Source: an uncultured Dehalococcoidia bacterium (GTDB lineage Bacteria > Chloroflexota > Dehalococcoidia > Lucifugimonadales > Lucifugimonadaceae). From it: a DNA stretch of 64,000 nt. Each line of letters starts with the position of its first letter. Within the stretch, counting starts at the first letter, position 1. Under the pieces are notes generated by a model. The model had not been told where the DNA came from and searched no databases. It worked only from the letters and a program-made list of their open reading frames with translations. Made by a program: the position numbers and the translations under genes. Location: positions 2,025,545 to 2,089,544 of the forward strand of contig OY282385.1 of NCBI GenBank assembly GCA_958295935.1. The letters are read 5' to 3'. Shown here piece after piece: positions 16,029 through 24,535 of the stretch.

Positions 16029-17485
16029 TCTTCTTCCTTGTACTTCTCTACGTTCAGACTAGCTCCGGATTCCCTCTCGATGCTCCATTCGGCCCCGCCC
16101 CCGCGCCCTACGCCGAGATACTCGAAGCCCAACCCCAGCATTCGGGACTTGTTCAGAGCATTCCGGCCGTCGAACACGAACTTCGGCGGCCTCATGCCTT
16201 CGGCTATTGATTCCCAGTCGGCAGTGACTATCTCATCCCACTCGGTCAGCAGAACTGCGGCTTGCGCCTGCTTCGCGGCCTCGACCGGATCGGCGGCCAG
16301 ACGCACCGATTCCGGGAGGCGCTCCCTCGCTGCCCCGCTGGCTTGCGGGTCGTAGGCCCAGACCTCAGCCCCCTCATTGACCAGGGCATCGATCAAGTCC
16401 AGGGATGGGGCTTCGCGGACGTCGTCGGTGTTCGGCTTGAACGCCAGACCCAGGACCGCTACCCGGAGTCGGGAGACGGCTCCATTGAACCGGCGGCGCA
16501 GCGCGTAGAGCGGCAGCAGCCTTTGCCGGTTGTTGACGTTGATGACCGATCTCAGCAGCTCGACCCCCACCCCGCTGGTCAGAGCGATGTGATTCAGGGC
16601 TCGAACGTCCTTGGGAAAGCATGAGCCCCCATATCCCACGCCGGCGAATATCCTGTCGCCGGTGCGCGAGTCCATGGCCAGGGCCTCACCCACGTCGTCC
16701 ACCGAAGCGCCCAGGCTGTCGCACAGGGCGGCGATCTCGTTGATGAACGATATACGGGTCGCAAGGAACGCATTGCTGGCGTACTTGATCATCTCGGCGC
16801 TCGTCACGTCGGTAACGATGAACGGCGCTGCGATACCGGCGTGCGCCTGCTTCACGAGATCGAGCGATCTCAGGTCGTTCGGGTCGGCTCCCACGACTAC
16901 CCGCTCCGGGAAGCTCCAATCGGCCACGGCGCTGCCCTCCCGGATGAACTCCGGTACCGCGACATAGGAGACGTCCGCGCCTCTGAGATCGTCTTTTATG
17001 ATCCTCCGCCCGGTGCCTGGAGGCACGGTGCTCTTCATGACCAGCACAAGTCCACGCGGCTGTTTGGACTTGATCCAGTCCAACGCCGACCTGATCTGCC
17101 GCAAGTCGGCATTGCCGCCGCTCACCGGAGGCGTGCCCGCCGCAATGATCGCCACGTCGCCCAGGACCGCCGCGGCATCGTCGAGGTGCGCAAAGCGCAG
17201 ATTGCCCTTCCTCACCCCGGCCTGCACCATCGGTTGAAGTCCTGGCTCGTAAAGGAACAACTCGCCGCGTTGTAGAGACAGGATGCGCGACGGCTCGATG
17301 TCAACGCCCAGCACGTCGTGGCCCACGGATGCGAACCCCGCAGCGGCCATAATGCCGACGTGACCCAACCCTATGACGGTGATCTTCAGCGTTCTACTCC
17401 GGGCCTGCGCGGCGGACTCGACCGGCATCGCCCCCGCCTCCAACATTCTATATGCATCATCGCGCAGGGGGCGATTCGTGATCAC
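16025..17485 (-). CDS. UDP-glucose/GDP-mannose 6-dehydrogenase family
   Basis: The NAD-binding motif GLGHVGIMAAAGFASVGHDVLGVDI is near residue 35, the catalytic cysteine is in GYGGSCFPKDVRAL, and the C-terminal UDP-binding domain has LGLAFKPNTDDVREAPS. The enzyme oxidises C6 of a nucleotide sugar to the uronic acid in two NAD-dependent steps, giving UDP-glucuronate or a related precursor. At 486 residues it is slightly longer than usual because of N- and C-terminal extensions; a later start (for example the ATG opening MLEAGAMPVES) is possible. It is the first gene of the minus-strand glycan operon. Confidence 0.9.
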   Translation of the reverse strand: MITNRPLRDDAYRMLEAGAMPVESAAQARSRTLKITVIGLGHVGIMAAAGFASVGHDVLGVDIEPSRILSLQRGELFLYEPGLQPMVQAGVRKGNLRFAHLDDAAAVLGDVAIIAAGTPPVSGGNADLRQIRSALDWIKSKQPRGLVLVMKSTVPPGTGRRIIKDDLRGADVSYVAVPEFIREGSAVADWSFPERVVVGADPNDLRSLDLVKQAHAGIAAPFIVTDVTSAEMIKYASNAFLATRISFINEIAALCDSLGASVDDVGEALAMDSRTGDRIFAGVGYGGSCFPKDVRALNHIALTSGVGVELLRSVINVNNRQRLLPLYALRRRFNGAVSRLRVAVLGLAFKPNTDDVREAPSLDLIDALVNEGAEVWAYDPQASGAARERLPESVRLAADPVEAAKQAQAAVLLTEWDEIVTADWESIAEGMRPPKFVFDGRNALNKSRMLGLGFEYLGVGRGGGAEWSIERESGASLNVEKYKEED

Positions 17486-17907
17486 GTCGTCCGGAACCGG
17501 GCCCGCGGCCCCCCAATCCGTACCATAGGGGCGATTCGCGAATCGCCCCTACACCCCCGGCCCGGCGGCCAAAGGATTCTCGTGGTCGAACGCCCACTGC
17601 GCTAGCTTATCTCAGTGTATCGAATGGCCGCCTCGGACACACCATCGTCAGGGTTCACGTACGGTTTAACTACGTCCTTGCGCTCGCCGTCGGTCAGCTC
17701 GATATTCGCCTGGCGACGCCCAACCCCCGTTGGTCGTGGATGAAAGAACTGTGACGCTGCCCATCTTCGTGTCGTGCTCTCCAGCGCAGGGATACCGCAA
17801 CGCTCTCCCGTATCTATTGATTCACAACCCGCGCCGCACTTGACGCACCATATGGATGCGATACACTGATAGAAAGTGGACTGGTTGCCGTAGACTGTGA
17901 GGTCCCC
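17486..17907. other. Intergenic region with palindromic repeat
   Basis: This lies between the divergently arranged dehydrogenase and DUF5678 genes, so it must hold promoters for both directions; none could be assigned with confidence. It contains one copy of the dispersed palindrome at 17,526-17,551. A Cys-containing open frame on the minus strand has no start codon and was not called. Confidence 0.6.
17526..17551. repeat. Dispersed palindrome, copy 1
   Basis: A perfect 26-base palindrome centred on GCGATTCGCGAATCGC with flanking GGG/CCC and TA ends. Similar sequences recur at 18,178, 32,836 and 48,325, all between genes. It can fold into a strong hairpin. Confidence 0.8.
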
Positions 17908-18156
17908 ATGACCAAACCGCGCCTATACCAAGACTTCCTGTTCTACTTGGAAAACCAGGACGAGATGGTCCAAAAGTACGATGGCAAGGTCGTCGCCATC
18001 AAGAACCAGGAAGTACTTGGAGCCTACGACAGCGCACTCGCCGCCGTCATGGAGACTCGCAAGCTCCATAAGATGGGAACCTTCCTCGTACAAAGGGTGA
18101 GCGAGGGCGACGAGGCATACACCGCAACCTTCAACTCGCGGGTGACATTCCCATAA
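17908..18156 (+). CDS. DUF5678 family protein
   Basis: The 82-residue protein reads FLFYLENQDEMVQKYDGKV, VLGAYDSALAAVMETRK and GTFLVQRVSEGDEAYTATF, matching the DUF5678 pattern (a short alpha/beta protein with KYxGKxVxIK-like core). Members are often encoded next to retropepsin-like aspartyl proteases; none is seen here. Its function is not known. It lies between two copies of the dispersed palindrome, so the gene may be an isolated unit. Confidence 0.65.
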   Translation: MTKPRLYQDFLFYLENQDEMVQKYDGKVVAIKNQEVLGAYDSALAAVMETRKLHKMGTFLVQRVSEGDEAYTATFNSRVTFP

Positions 18157-18487
18157 CCGAGCAGGCGCCTGATAGCCGTAGGCGCAATCCGCGAATCGCC
18201 CCTACGCCCGCCGCCGTCACAGCGTGCTAGAGAGGGCGGGTGGATTGTGAATCATGAATTAACGGCAAACGCCTTTGTGCATCACAAAAAGGAATCGGTG
18301 AGCCACAAAGCGACTTGTGGTTAACGGGTGAGCGTCAAAAGACTTGCCTCCCCTCAGCGACGTTCAGAAGCTCGGTAAAGGCGAAGAACGCAGACCGGCG
18401 AATCAATCTCGGGGAGCCGCAAACCTTCGGAGCAAGCAGGACCTGCTGCATGCATCTCCAGGCCCCTTAGGGCGAAGCGGTAGTCGC
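18157..18487. other. Intergenic region with palindromic repeat
   Basis: It contains the second palindrome copy at 18,178-18,205. No further gene or RNA was recognised in it. Confidence 0.6.
18178..18205. repeat. Dispersed palindrome, copy 2
   Basis: The left arm is variant (GTAGGCGCAATCC) and the right arm is GCGAATCGCCCCTAC. It shares the variant left arm exactly with the copy at 32,836, so these two form a subfamily flanking the defence island. Confidence 0.75.
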
Positions 18488-19471
18488 CTACGGCCTCGAC
18501 AGTTCCGGGCCATCGCCAAGTTCTGCACGTATGCGAGCTCTCAGCTTTTTACGTAAATCCTCCGGGTTGCTCCAGACGACGTGATTGTAATGTGAAGTGT
18601 CAAAATGCAGTTTGCTCAGAGAATCCTTGCGGCAGGTGAAAACAACCGGCAGGCCAAGCCCGCGCGCAAACCCGGCCTCATAATACACACTGCCTCTTGT
18701 CCCACCACAGCCCTCCGTAAAATCAGCCACGAGAAATCTTGAGCGGCGGATCTCGGCGATTATCTCGTCTTCAATCTTGTTGACATGCTCCTTTTGGTCA
18801 ATTCGCATAGGCTTGTATCCAGCATCTTCAATAGCAGGCCGTATCCCTTTCTCATAGGCCTGTGTCGTACTCTTATCAAACCACATGGCAACGAAGGCTT
18901 GAGAAGAAATCACGTTAGCCGCCCGATCTGCGATTCGGCTATAGCCATCAACTGTAATTTGAACCTCAATTTCATCAGAATTAGCTGCATTTATGGGACA
19001 ATTCTCTTTCAGCGAACCTTTTTCGTCCAAATAATTAAGAAGAAAGCGAATTTCCTTTTCAGTGATCGACTCTGACCACGCGCAAGCCTCGTCACAAACT
19101 TGGGGAATTATATTAACTGTATCCCCCACCATTTTTGATTGCTTAGCTATGAACGAAAGCAACCTGTCAGCCCGTTCATGAACAGAAAGAGAACGTTTCG
19201 CCCTAACATATTTAATAACCCCTTCGGTTATTTCTGGCACCTTAACACCCTGTAATCCCTGATCGATAAGCCATGTCGTCAGACGCGCCTTTTCGTTATC
19301 ATACATTAGATTGCCAAAAGCGCATATATCGCCGGACACTTTGTATTCTAAACCGGCGCGAGGAGAATTAACGAGGCACATTCCAGTGTCAAAGTCCTCA
19401 CGTACCTCTGCCGCATATTGAGTGCCCCATATCAGGCACGGCCTGATTTTGCTCTCCGTTATCCGCGCCAT
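18488..19471 (-). CDS. Protein with nucleoside 2-deoxyribosyltransferase/TIR-like C-terminal domain
   Basis: Residues 1-185 are an unrecognised, Cys-containing domain (start MARITESKIRPCLIWG). Residues 195-325 look like the deoxyribosyltransferase-like flavodoxin fold shared with TIR-type NAD-consuming effectors: QAFVAMWFDK, IRPAIEDAGYKPMRID, IIAEIRRSRFLVADFTEG, VYYEAGFARGLGLPVVFTC. The YEAG segment carries a plausible catalytic Glu. Proteins of this shape occur as effectors in defence islands. It is encoded on the opposite strand, just before the eight-gene operon. Its AT-richer sequence differs from its neighbours, a sign of transfer. The role as effector is inference. Confidence 0.6.
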   Translation of the reverse strand: MARITESKIRPCLIWGTQYAAEVREDFDTGMCLVNSPRAGLEYKVSGDICAFGNLMYDNEKARLTTWLIDQGLQGVKVPEITEGVIKYVRAKRSLSVHERADRLLSFIAKQSKMVGDTVNIIPQVCDEACAWSESITEKEIRFLLNYLDEKGSLKENCPINAANSDEIEVQITVDGYSRIADRAANVISSQAFVAMWFDKSTTQAYEKGIRPAIEDAGYKPMRIDQKEHVNKIEDEIIAEIRRSRFLVADFTEGCGGTRGSVYYEAGFARGLGLPVVFTCRKDSLSKLHFDTSHYNHVVWSNPEDLRKKLRARIRAELGDGPELSRP

Positions 19472-19986
19472 GTCGACCTACCTATCAGGAATGGGAGACT
19501 GAGCGCCTGCTGATTTCGTTGATCATCGCCCACGCTCCTCATAAAAATTCGCACCGAATGCCCCCACCCACACCTCCCCCGACACCAACCTAGGCAACAG
19601 CGTATCACGCGACGCGCCCAAAGTGCGGGATTCTGGCGCATTGACTCCAAACTTACAGAACATCGGTGCTACGGTCAAGGCAAAGGCAGTCCAAATGTCT
19701 TCGGACGGGGAGGCTAACGGATAAGGAGCAGAGCCTCTGTTCGCGCACGTTGGCGGCCCGAGGTTCCCGTCATACTCTGGATGGCATGGGCTCGAAATCG
19801 CGGGTCGCGGGCAATAGGTATGTGTACTCCGATGGAACAGGTGGGATTGAGCGCATCGCTTTTTTAGTAGAGCGCGCTGCGTGTTTTTTTAGCGGACCAC
19901 GGGGGTCAGGGGCGGTAGGCCGGGGCCGGCAGCACATTGCGGGTTGCCAACTGTGGATTGTATCCTATCCGCTATGTCTTGAAACT
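19472..19986. other. Intergenic region upstream of the defence operon
   Basis: No convincing gene is seen. Two poly-T stretches lie at about 19,860-19,890 flanking a GC-rich segment. The region must hold the promoter of the rightward operon and of the leftward effector gene, but no promoter could be assigned. Confidence 0.5.
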
Positions 19987-20132
19987 ATGCCCCAATGGAA
20001 GTCTACGACGGCGAAGAGTACAGTCCAAGATTGCAGGTGCGAACGCTGCCTGGACGAATGGGTACCGCACCTAGAACCTGCCCAGTGCAGTGGCCTTGCT
20101 GGGACAAACCAAGGAAGGTTGCCAAGACGTGA
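19987..20132 (+). pseudogene. Small zinc-ribbon protein, frameshifted
   Basis: An ATG at 19,987 opens MPQWKSTTAKSTVQDCRCERCLDEWVP; after a shift near 20,070 another frame reads APRTCPVQWPCWDKPRK to a TGA at 20,130. Joined, this is a typical CxxC...CxxxxC zinc-ribbon small protein with the ending W-D-K-P-R. Such proteins are often small regulators or antitoxin-like partners. The second knuckle CPVQWPC is slightly irregular. Whether it is expressed is unknown. Confidence 0.45.
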
Positions 20133-20153
20133 CCGCTTTTCACGCAGGCGGCG

Positions 20154-22049
20154 GTGCGAGCAACTGCCCCACAGGTGACATCATTGACTAAGGCGACTTG
20201 GCGATTCCCCCCGAGAAATGGCGGTATTGACTACGTCAATGATCCGTCAGGCACCCATTTTAGCGACGCCCCTATCGCGAAGCTCGTTCGTGAGCTGATC
20301 CAGAACTCCCTGGACGCCAAACACAACGGCTTCGCTAAACCCGTCACCGTCACGTTCTCGGAGACCAACGTGAAGCGTGGGCTCATAGGCGGAGCCGCTC
20401 TGCGAGACCATCTTCAGTCGTGCCTGGACAGGGCACGCGACGACGGCAGGTCTGACATGGTCGAGGTATATTCCAACGCGCTGTCAGTCATCAAGAAACG
20501 CAACATCCCCTGTTTGAAGGTACATGACACTGGCACGATTGGGTTGAACGACGACCGCTGGAAGGCGCTGGTCATTCAGGAGGGGGCGGTCAGCAAGGGC
20601 AGTGGAGCTCCCGGCGGATCTTATGGGATCGGCAAGAACGCCATTCTGAACGTGTCCGACCTCCAGACGGTTTTCTACAGCACACACTTGGTGGAAGGCC
20701 GGAAGGGCCGTGTTACCAAGCTCCAGGGTAAGGCAACTCTCACCGGCCACTCCGACCCCGACGGTTCAGGCGACGACCTCCAGCACATCGGCTTCTACAG
20801 CCTCCAGGAAGACGGGCCCATCATAGGCAGGAACATCGCCAAGTTCTTCCAACTGGCTGAAACGGGAACCGGCGTGTTCATAATGGGCTTCAACCCACAC
20901 TCCTCGAACTGGGTGGAGCAGATGGCGACCGCGGCCATCGAGAACTTCTTCTACGCGATCCACCACCAGAACCTAGTCGTTAAAATCGTCCCCCAAGATG
21001 GGAGCCCAGTCGGGATAGACCACCAGACTATCGATTATCTGTTTGAGCAGTTTAAACCCATCAACCGAAATGCAGTCCACTACTACAGAGCAATCAGGGA
21101 CCCTCTAGATGACGACGTGGAAGTTACGAAGCGGTTCAGGGACTTAGGAAGCCTCAAGGCATACGTCGCCTTCGCTGAGCGCTCACCTAGAAGAGTAGCT
21201 CACATCAACCGCAACGGCATGTTGATAACCGACAGCAGGGAGCAGAAGGTCAACCCGCTAGCCCCGCGAGGAAGGAGCTTGTGGCCAGACTTCGTAGCCG
21301 TGGTTGTACCGGACACCGACGCTGGCGACCTCTGGCTGAGGAGAATGGAAAACCCGAGTCACGACTCGATCTCCTCCGGCCATCTCCGGAGCGAAGAAGA
21401 TCGGCGTGATGCGGACAAGCGACTCAAGGAGGCACGTCTTGAGCTTAGTAAGATCATTGAGCGCAGGGCCGAGACCGACAAGTACGGGGATATCTCCAAT
21501 ATCGACGAGCTCGCCGGCATGCTGCCTGACCAAGACGAAACAATGGGCGATCGGACCCTGAAGACCCAGGTCGTAGAGACCCGAGCCGCCCCCTCTGGCG
21601 TGATAGAGGTCGAAGAGGAAGTTGAAGCCGAAGGCGGGAGAGAGGGAGGAGATAGAGGAGGCGGAAGTGGTGACAATAGAAACGGTACTGAGGGGGGTGG
21701 GGGAGTGGGGAGAGACGGCAAAAGACCGGTTAGGCACAAGGATCGTAAAGCGCTGCTGCGGCGGGTGAGATACATCCCGCTCTCCTCCAGTGAAGCGATA
21801 GTAGCCTTCAACCCGACATCCGACCCGCCGCGAGAGGCGCGATTGTCACTGGCGCCCGCCGGAACCGACCGCGACCCCCGGAGGGCGCGGCCAGTTGCGA
21901 TCACAGAGGCGACGAGGATTGGACAAGTTGAGGAGCCGCTCGCGGTCAATGACGGGGAGATCGTCTTCACCCCGGATTCCAACGACAGAGTGACGATCAG
22001 GGTCATCGCCGACGGCAACCTGGATCGCCACGCTTTCAGGCTGAGATGA
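20154..22049 (+). CDS. GHKL-type ATPase, first gene of the defence operon
   Basis: The 631-residue protein has the Bergerat-fold ATP-binding motifs: N box LIQNSLDAK (about residue 47), G1 box HDTGTIG (about 123), and a glycine-rich lid GSYGIGKNAIL (about 157). This places it with Hsp90/MutL/topoisomerase-VI-like ATPases. Residues about 485-525 are a Glu/Gly-rich linker and the C-terminal ~100 residues are a separate beta-rich domain. The start is either the GTG at 20,154 or the GTG at 20,175. The stop overlaps the next start by 4 bases. GHKL ATPases occur in several anti-phage systems, where they may act as sensors or switches; the role here is inference. Confidence 0.75.
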   Translation: MRATAPQVTSLTKATWRFPPRNGGIDYVNDPSGTHFSDAPIAKLVRELIQNSLDAKHNGFAKPVTVTFSETNVKRGLIGGAALRDHLQSCLDRARDDGRSDMVEVYSNALSVIKKRNIPCLKVHDTGTIGLNDDRWKALVIQEGAVSKGSGAPGGSYGIGKNAILNVSDLQTVFYSTHLVEGRKGRVTKLQGKATLTGHSDPDGSGDDLQHIGFYSLQEDGPIIGRNIAKFFQLAETGTGVFIMGFNPHSSNWVEQMATAAIENFFYAIHHQNLVVKIVPQDGSPVGIDHQTIDYLFEQFKPINRNAVHYYRAIRDPLDDDVEVTKRFRDLGSLKAYVAFAERSPRRVAHINRNGMLITDSREQKVNPLAPRGRSLWPDFVAVVVPDTDAGDLWLRRMENPSHDSISSGHLRSEEDRRDADKRLKEARLELSKIIERRAETDKYGDISNIDELAGMLPDQDETMGDRTLKTQVVETRAAPSGVIEVEEEVEAEGGREGGDRGGGSGDNRNGTEGGGGVGRDGKRPVRHKDRKALLRRVRYIPLSSSEAIVAFNPTSDPPREARLSLAPAGTDRDPRRARPVAITEATRIGQVEEPLAVNDGEIVFTPDSNDRVTIRVIADGNLDRHAFRLR

Positions 22050-22897
22050 CCACTTGGCACCAGAGGATGCTGCCCTATCCGCTGCTGGCGCCGTGGACGG
22101 AAGACTACGAGTACTCTTCGTTCGGAGTCGATGTGCCGGAGGCCGTTCTGAACAACGGACGCCAGGTCAAAGTTGACCTTGTATTCCGTCTCTTTTCGGA
22201 CACCCTGCGTGGCTTGATCGAGAACGACAAGGCTAGGTACGCGGTGGAGGTCTCCTGCCCAAGGACGTTCGTGCGGAGTACGCATGTGACGTCTGAGCAG
22301 AGTGAACTGCTTCTGGATGCCAGTGACTACGACGAGGAGATACTGATCACACCGTATGTGGTATCTACCAGAGCCCTGGAAGGGTTCAGGTCTCCTGAAC
22401 ATGCTCAGGAATGGCGTGACCACAGGCCTGAAGGCTTCAACGTTCCGACCGCCGGAATTCTGGCTGTTGGCAATACCATGCGCATCATCCTAAAAGACTC
22501 GGGCGTGAGCTCTGTGATCGACCTGATCGCCAACCCCAATGTCTCCGAGGGCACGTTCAGCGTTCAGCTCGACGATGAGCGGATCAAGATACACGTACCG
22601 ATCAAGGATAAGAATAAGATCGAAGCCGTCAGGGCCAAACGAGGCAGCAGCGTGGAGTTCAGGGCCCTGTTTCCCGCTCTGTACCTGCACGCGGTCGCAG
22701 AGGCGCTGAGGGCCCTTTCTGAGTATGAGAATACCCGTTGGGCGTTCACTATGCGGAATGCTCTCGACAGGTCTGGCCACGGCGGCGTTGACGCTGAGCT
22801 GCTTAGGAGCGACGCGCTCAGGTACGCCCAAGATCTGATGGAACAGCCGGTCCGAGCGTTTCTCACCGCGGCAGTGAGCCCAGAGGAAGAGGACTAG
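22046..22897 (+). CDS. Unknown protein of the defence operon
   Basis: I do not recognise this 283-residue protein. It opens MTTWHQRMLPYPLLAPWTEDY, has a predicted beta-rich N-terminal half (VEVSCPRTFVRS, LITPYVVSTRALEGF) and a more helical C-terminal half (FPALYLHAVAEALRALSEYE). There is no signal peptide or membrane segment. It overlaps the GHKL gene by 4 bases and ends 6 bases before the PP-loop gene, so a complex with the ATPase is likely. Confidence 0.7.
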   Translation: MTTWHQRMLPYPLLAPWTEDYEYSSFGVDVPEAVLNNGRQVKVDLVFRLFSDTLRGLIENDKARYAVEVSCPRTFVRSTHVTSEQSELLLDASDYDEEILITPYVVSTRALEGFRSPEHAQEWRDHRPEGFNVPTAGILAVGNTMRIILKDSGVSSVIDLIANPNVSEGTFSVQLDDERIKIHVPIKDKNKIEAVRAKRGSSVEFRALFPALYLHAVAEALRALSEYENTRWAFTMRNALDRSGHGGVDAELLRSDALRYAQDLMEQPVRAFLTAAVSPEEED

Positions 22898-22903
22898 CAT
22901 CCG

Positions 22904-24535
22904 ATGACTGACGGTCACCCTGTCTGCCGGCTAACTCAGGAGGCGTACGATCAGCTCCGTCTGGTGGCGGACGAGAACCCGGGCTCATACTTGGACTCCG
23001 AGATTGACTTCAGTGAGGTCCTGCGAGCGAGCGGAGTCTCCGACCCATTTGAGGAGACGTCTATAACCACCAACAGGCCGATAGACCTCACTCCGGTTGC
23101 AGAAGGGGAAATCCCGAACCGCGCGGATCGGCAAGCACTCGACTTCTACCGGTCGTTCGACGGAATGAGCCCGAATAGGGCCACTGACGAGCGACTATGG
23201 GCCTGGATGACCCACTTCCGTCTTCATGCCTACGGTCTCAAGCGCTGGCGGCGTCCGTCCAACATCAACATGCAGAACTATGTCCAGTCTCACTGGTTCA
23301 GTTCGGCGTCCACCGATGCGTTCTGGCGGCACAACACGGCTTCCAGGACCTGGTGGATAGCCCACACCGCTGTCAAGGCGGCGCAGGGTTCTGCAGGCGC
23401 GTTCACCGCCGAAGAAGCGCTGAAGGTGTTCGCCGACACCGCGGTCTTCTATCACATTCCTATGTACTACAACTTCACACGCGATCCCATGATCCTTGCG
23501 GAAGTGGTGCGGGTAATCCTCAACGAGGCTGAGGGCATCAACGCTGAGAAGGGTATGTACGCCCTGCTCGGAGAGTTGAATCTCATTGGCGGCACACAGA
23601 TCCTTCCGCTGCTGCCTCGTGAGATGCTGCGGGAAAGGATCGTCGACAACGTGGAGCGGATCATGTCCGATCCCGACATGGTGAACGACCGCACGAAGAT
23701 CCGGAATCGGACGCCCTTCAGATCGCTCAGCCTCGGTGCTGGTGTTCAGTCGACCGTGCTGGCGCTCATGGCGGAGCGTGGAGAGTATGATTTGCCAAAG
23801 CCCGACGTGGCCATATTCGCCGACACCGGCTGGGAGCCTCCAAGCGTGTACGAACACTTGGACTGGCTTCAGGAGCAGCTTTCGTTTGAGGTCGTGCGAG
23901 TCAGTGCCGGTAACATCAAGGACAACATTCTCGAGGGGACGAGCCCCGACGGCAACAACTACCTCGGGATCCCCGCGTTTCTGATCAATCCCGACGGCAG
24001 CCCTGCGGTCGCGGCCAGACAATGTACGTCGAAATACAAGGTAAGGCCAATCAACCGCTACCTGCGAGAGCGCTTGGGCATTGCCCCCGGCCAACGCGCG
24101 CCCAAGCACGTGCATGTCGAGATATGGATGGGTATAAGCGCCGACGAAGCGCTTCGGCAGAAAGAAAGCAGGGAGGAGTGGGCGACCAACTACTACCCCT
24201 TGATCGAACTCGGTTTCAGCCGGGCCCAGCTGTTCACGTGGTTTACCGAGAACTACCCCGGTCGTTACCTACCAAGGAGCTCTTGCGTTGGCTGTCCATA
24301 CCGTACCGACGGGGAGTGGAAGTGGCTAAAGGCCAACGATCCCGACGCCTTCGGGGAAGCGGTGTTCGTGGATCGGGCACTGCGGGAGGTCCCATTGGTC
24401 AGAAATGCGATCACGCGCAAGGGCAGCGCATACCTGCATAGATCCCGTGTGCCTCTCTCAGAAGTGGGTTTTGAGGAGACCACGGACTACGACTCCTACA
24501 TGGCGGAGGAGTGCGAGGGCCTTTGTGGTATCTGA
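22904..24535 (+). CDS. PAPS-reductase/DndC-like PP-loop protein with extra N-terminal domain
   Basis: Residues 275-543 form a PP-loop ATP-pyrophosphatase of the phosphoadenosine-phosphosulfate-reductase superfamily: SLGAGVQSTVLALMAE (PP-loop), VAIFADTGWEPPSVYEHL, AARQCTSKYKVRPI, WMGISADEALRQKES, SSCVGCPYRTDGEW, and the C-terminal ECEGLCG. The conserved cysteines could hold an iron-sulfur cluster, as in DndC. Residues 1-270 are an added helical domain with DERLWAWMTHFRLHAYGLKRW and NTASRTWWIAHTA; from memory this resembles the DUF6339 family. In the context of a DndD-like ATPase, sulfur transfer to DNA is a reasonable inference, but no cysteine desulfurase is encoded nearby. Confidence 0.75.
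   Translation: MTDGHPVCRLTQEAYDQLRLVADENPGSYLDSEIDFSEVLRASGVSDPFEETSITTNRPIDLTPVAEGEIPNRADRQALDFYRSFDGMSPNRATDERLWAWMTHFRLHAYGLKRWRRPSNINMQNYVQSHWFSSASTDAFWRHNTASRTWWIAHTAVKAAQGSAGAFTAEEALKVFADTAVFYHIPMYYNFTRDPMILAEVVRVILNEAEGINAEKGMYALLGELNLIGGTQILPLLPREMLRERIVDNVERIMSDPDMVNDRTKIRNRTPFRSLSLGAGVQSTVLALMAERGEYDLPKPDVAIFADTGWEPPSVYEHLDWLQEQLSFEVVRVSAGNIKDNILEGTSPDGNNYLGIPAFLINPDGSPAVAARQCTSKYKVRPINRYLRERLGIAPGQRAPKHVHVEIWMGISADEALRQKESREEWATNYYPLIELGFSRAQLFTWFTENYPGRYLPRSSCVGCPYRTDGEWKWLKANDPDAFGEAVFVDRALREVPLVRNAITRKGSAYLHRSRVPLSEVGFEETTDYDSYMAEECEGLCGI

Noticed and set aside
17602-17900. A minus-strand Cys-containing frame (GAGCESIDTGERCG) ending at 17,602
   Set aside because: It is open for about 300 bases but has no start codon in reach and no family match, so it could be chance in GC-rich DNA or a decayed gene.
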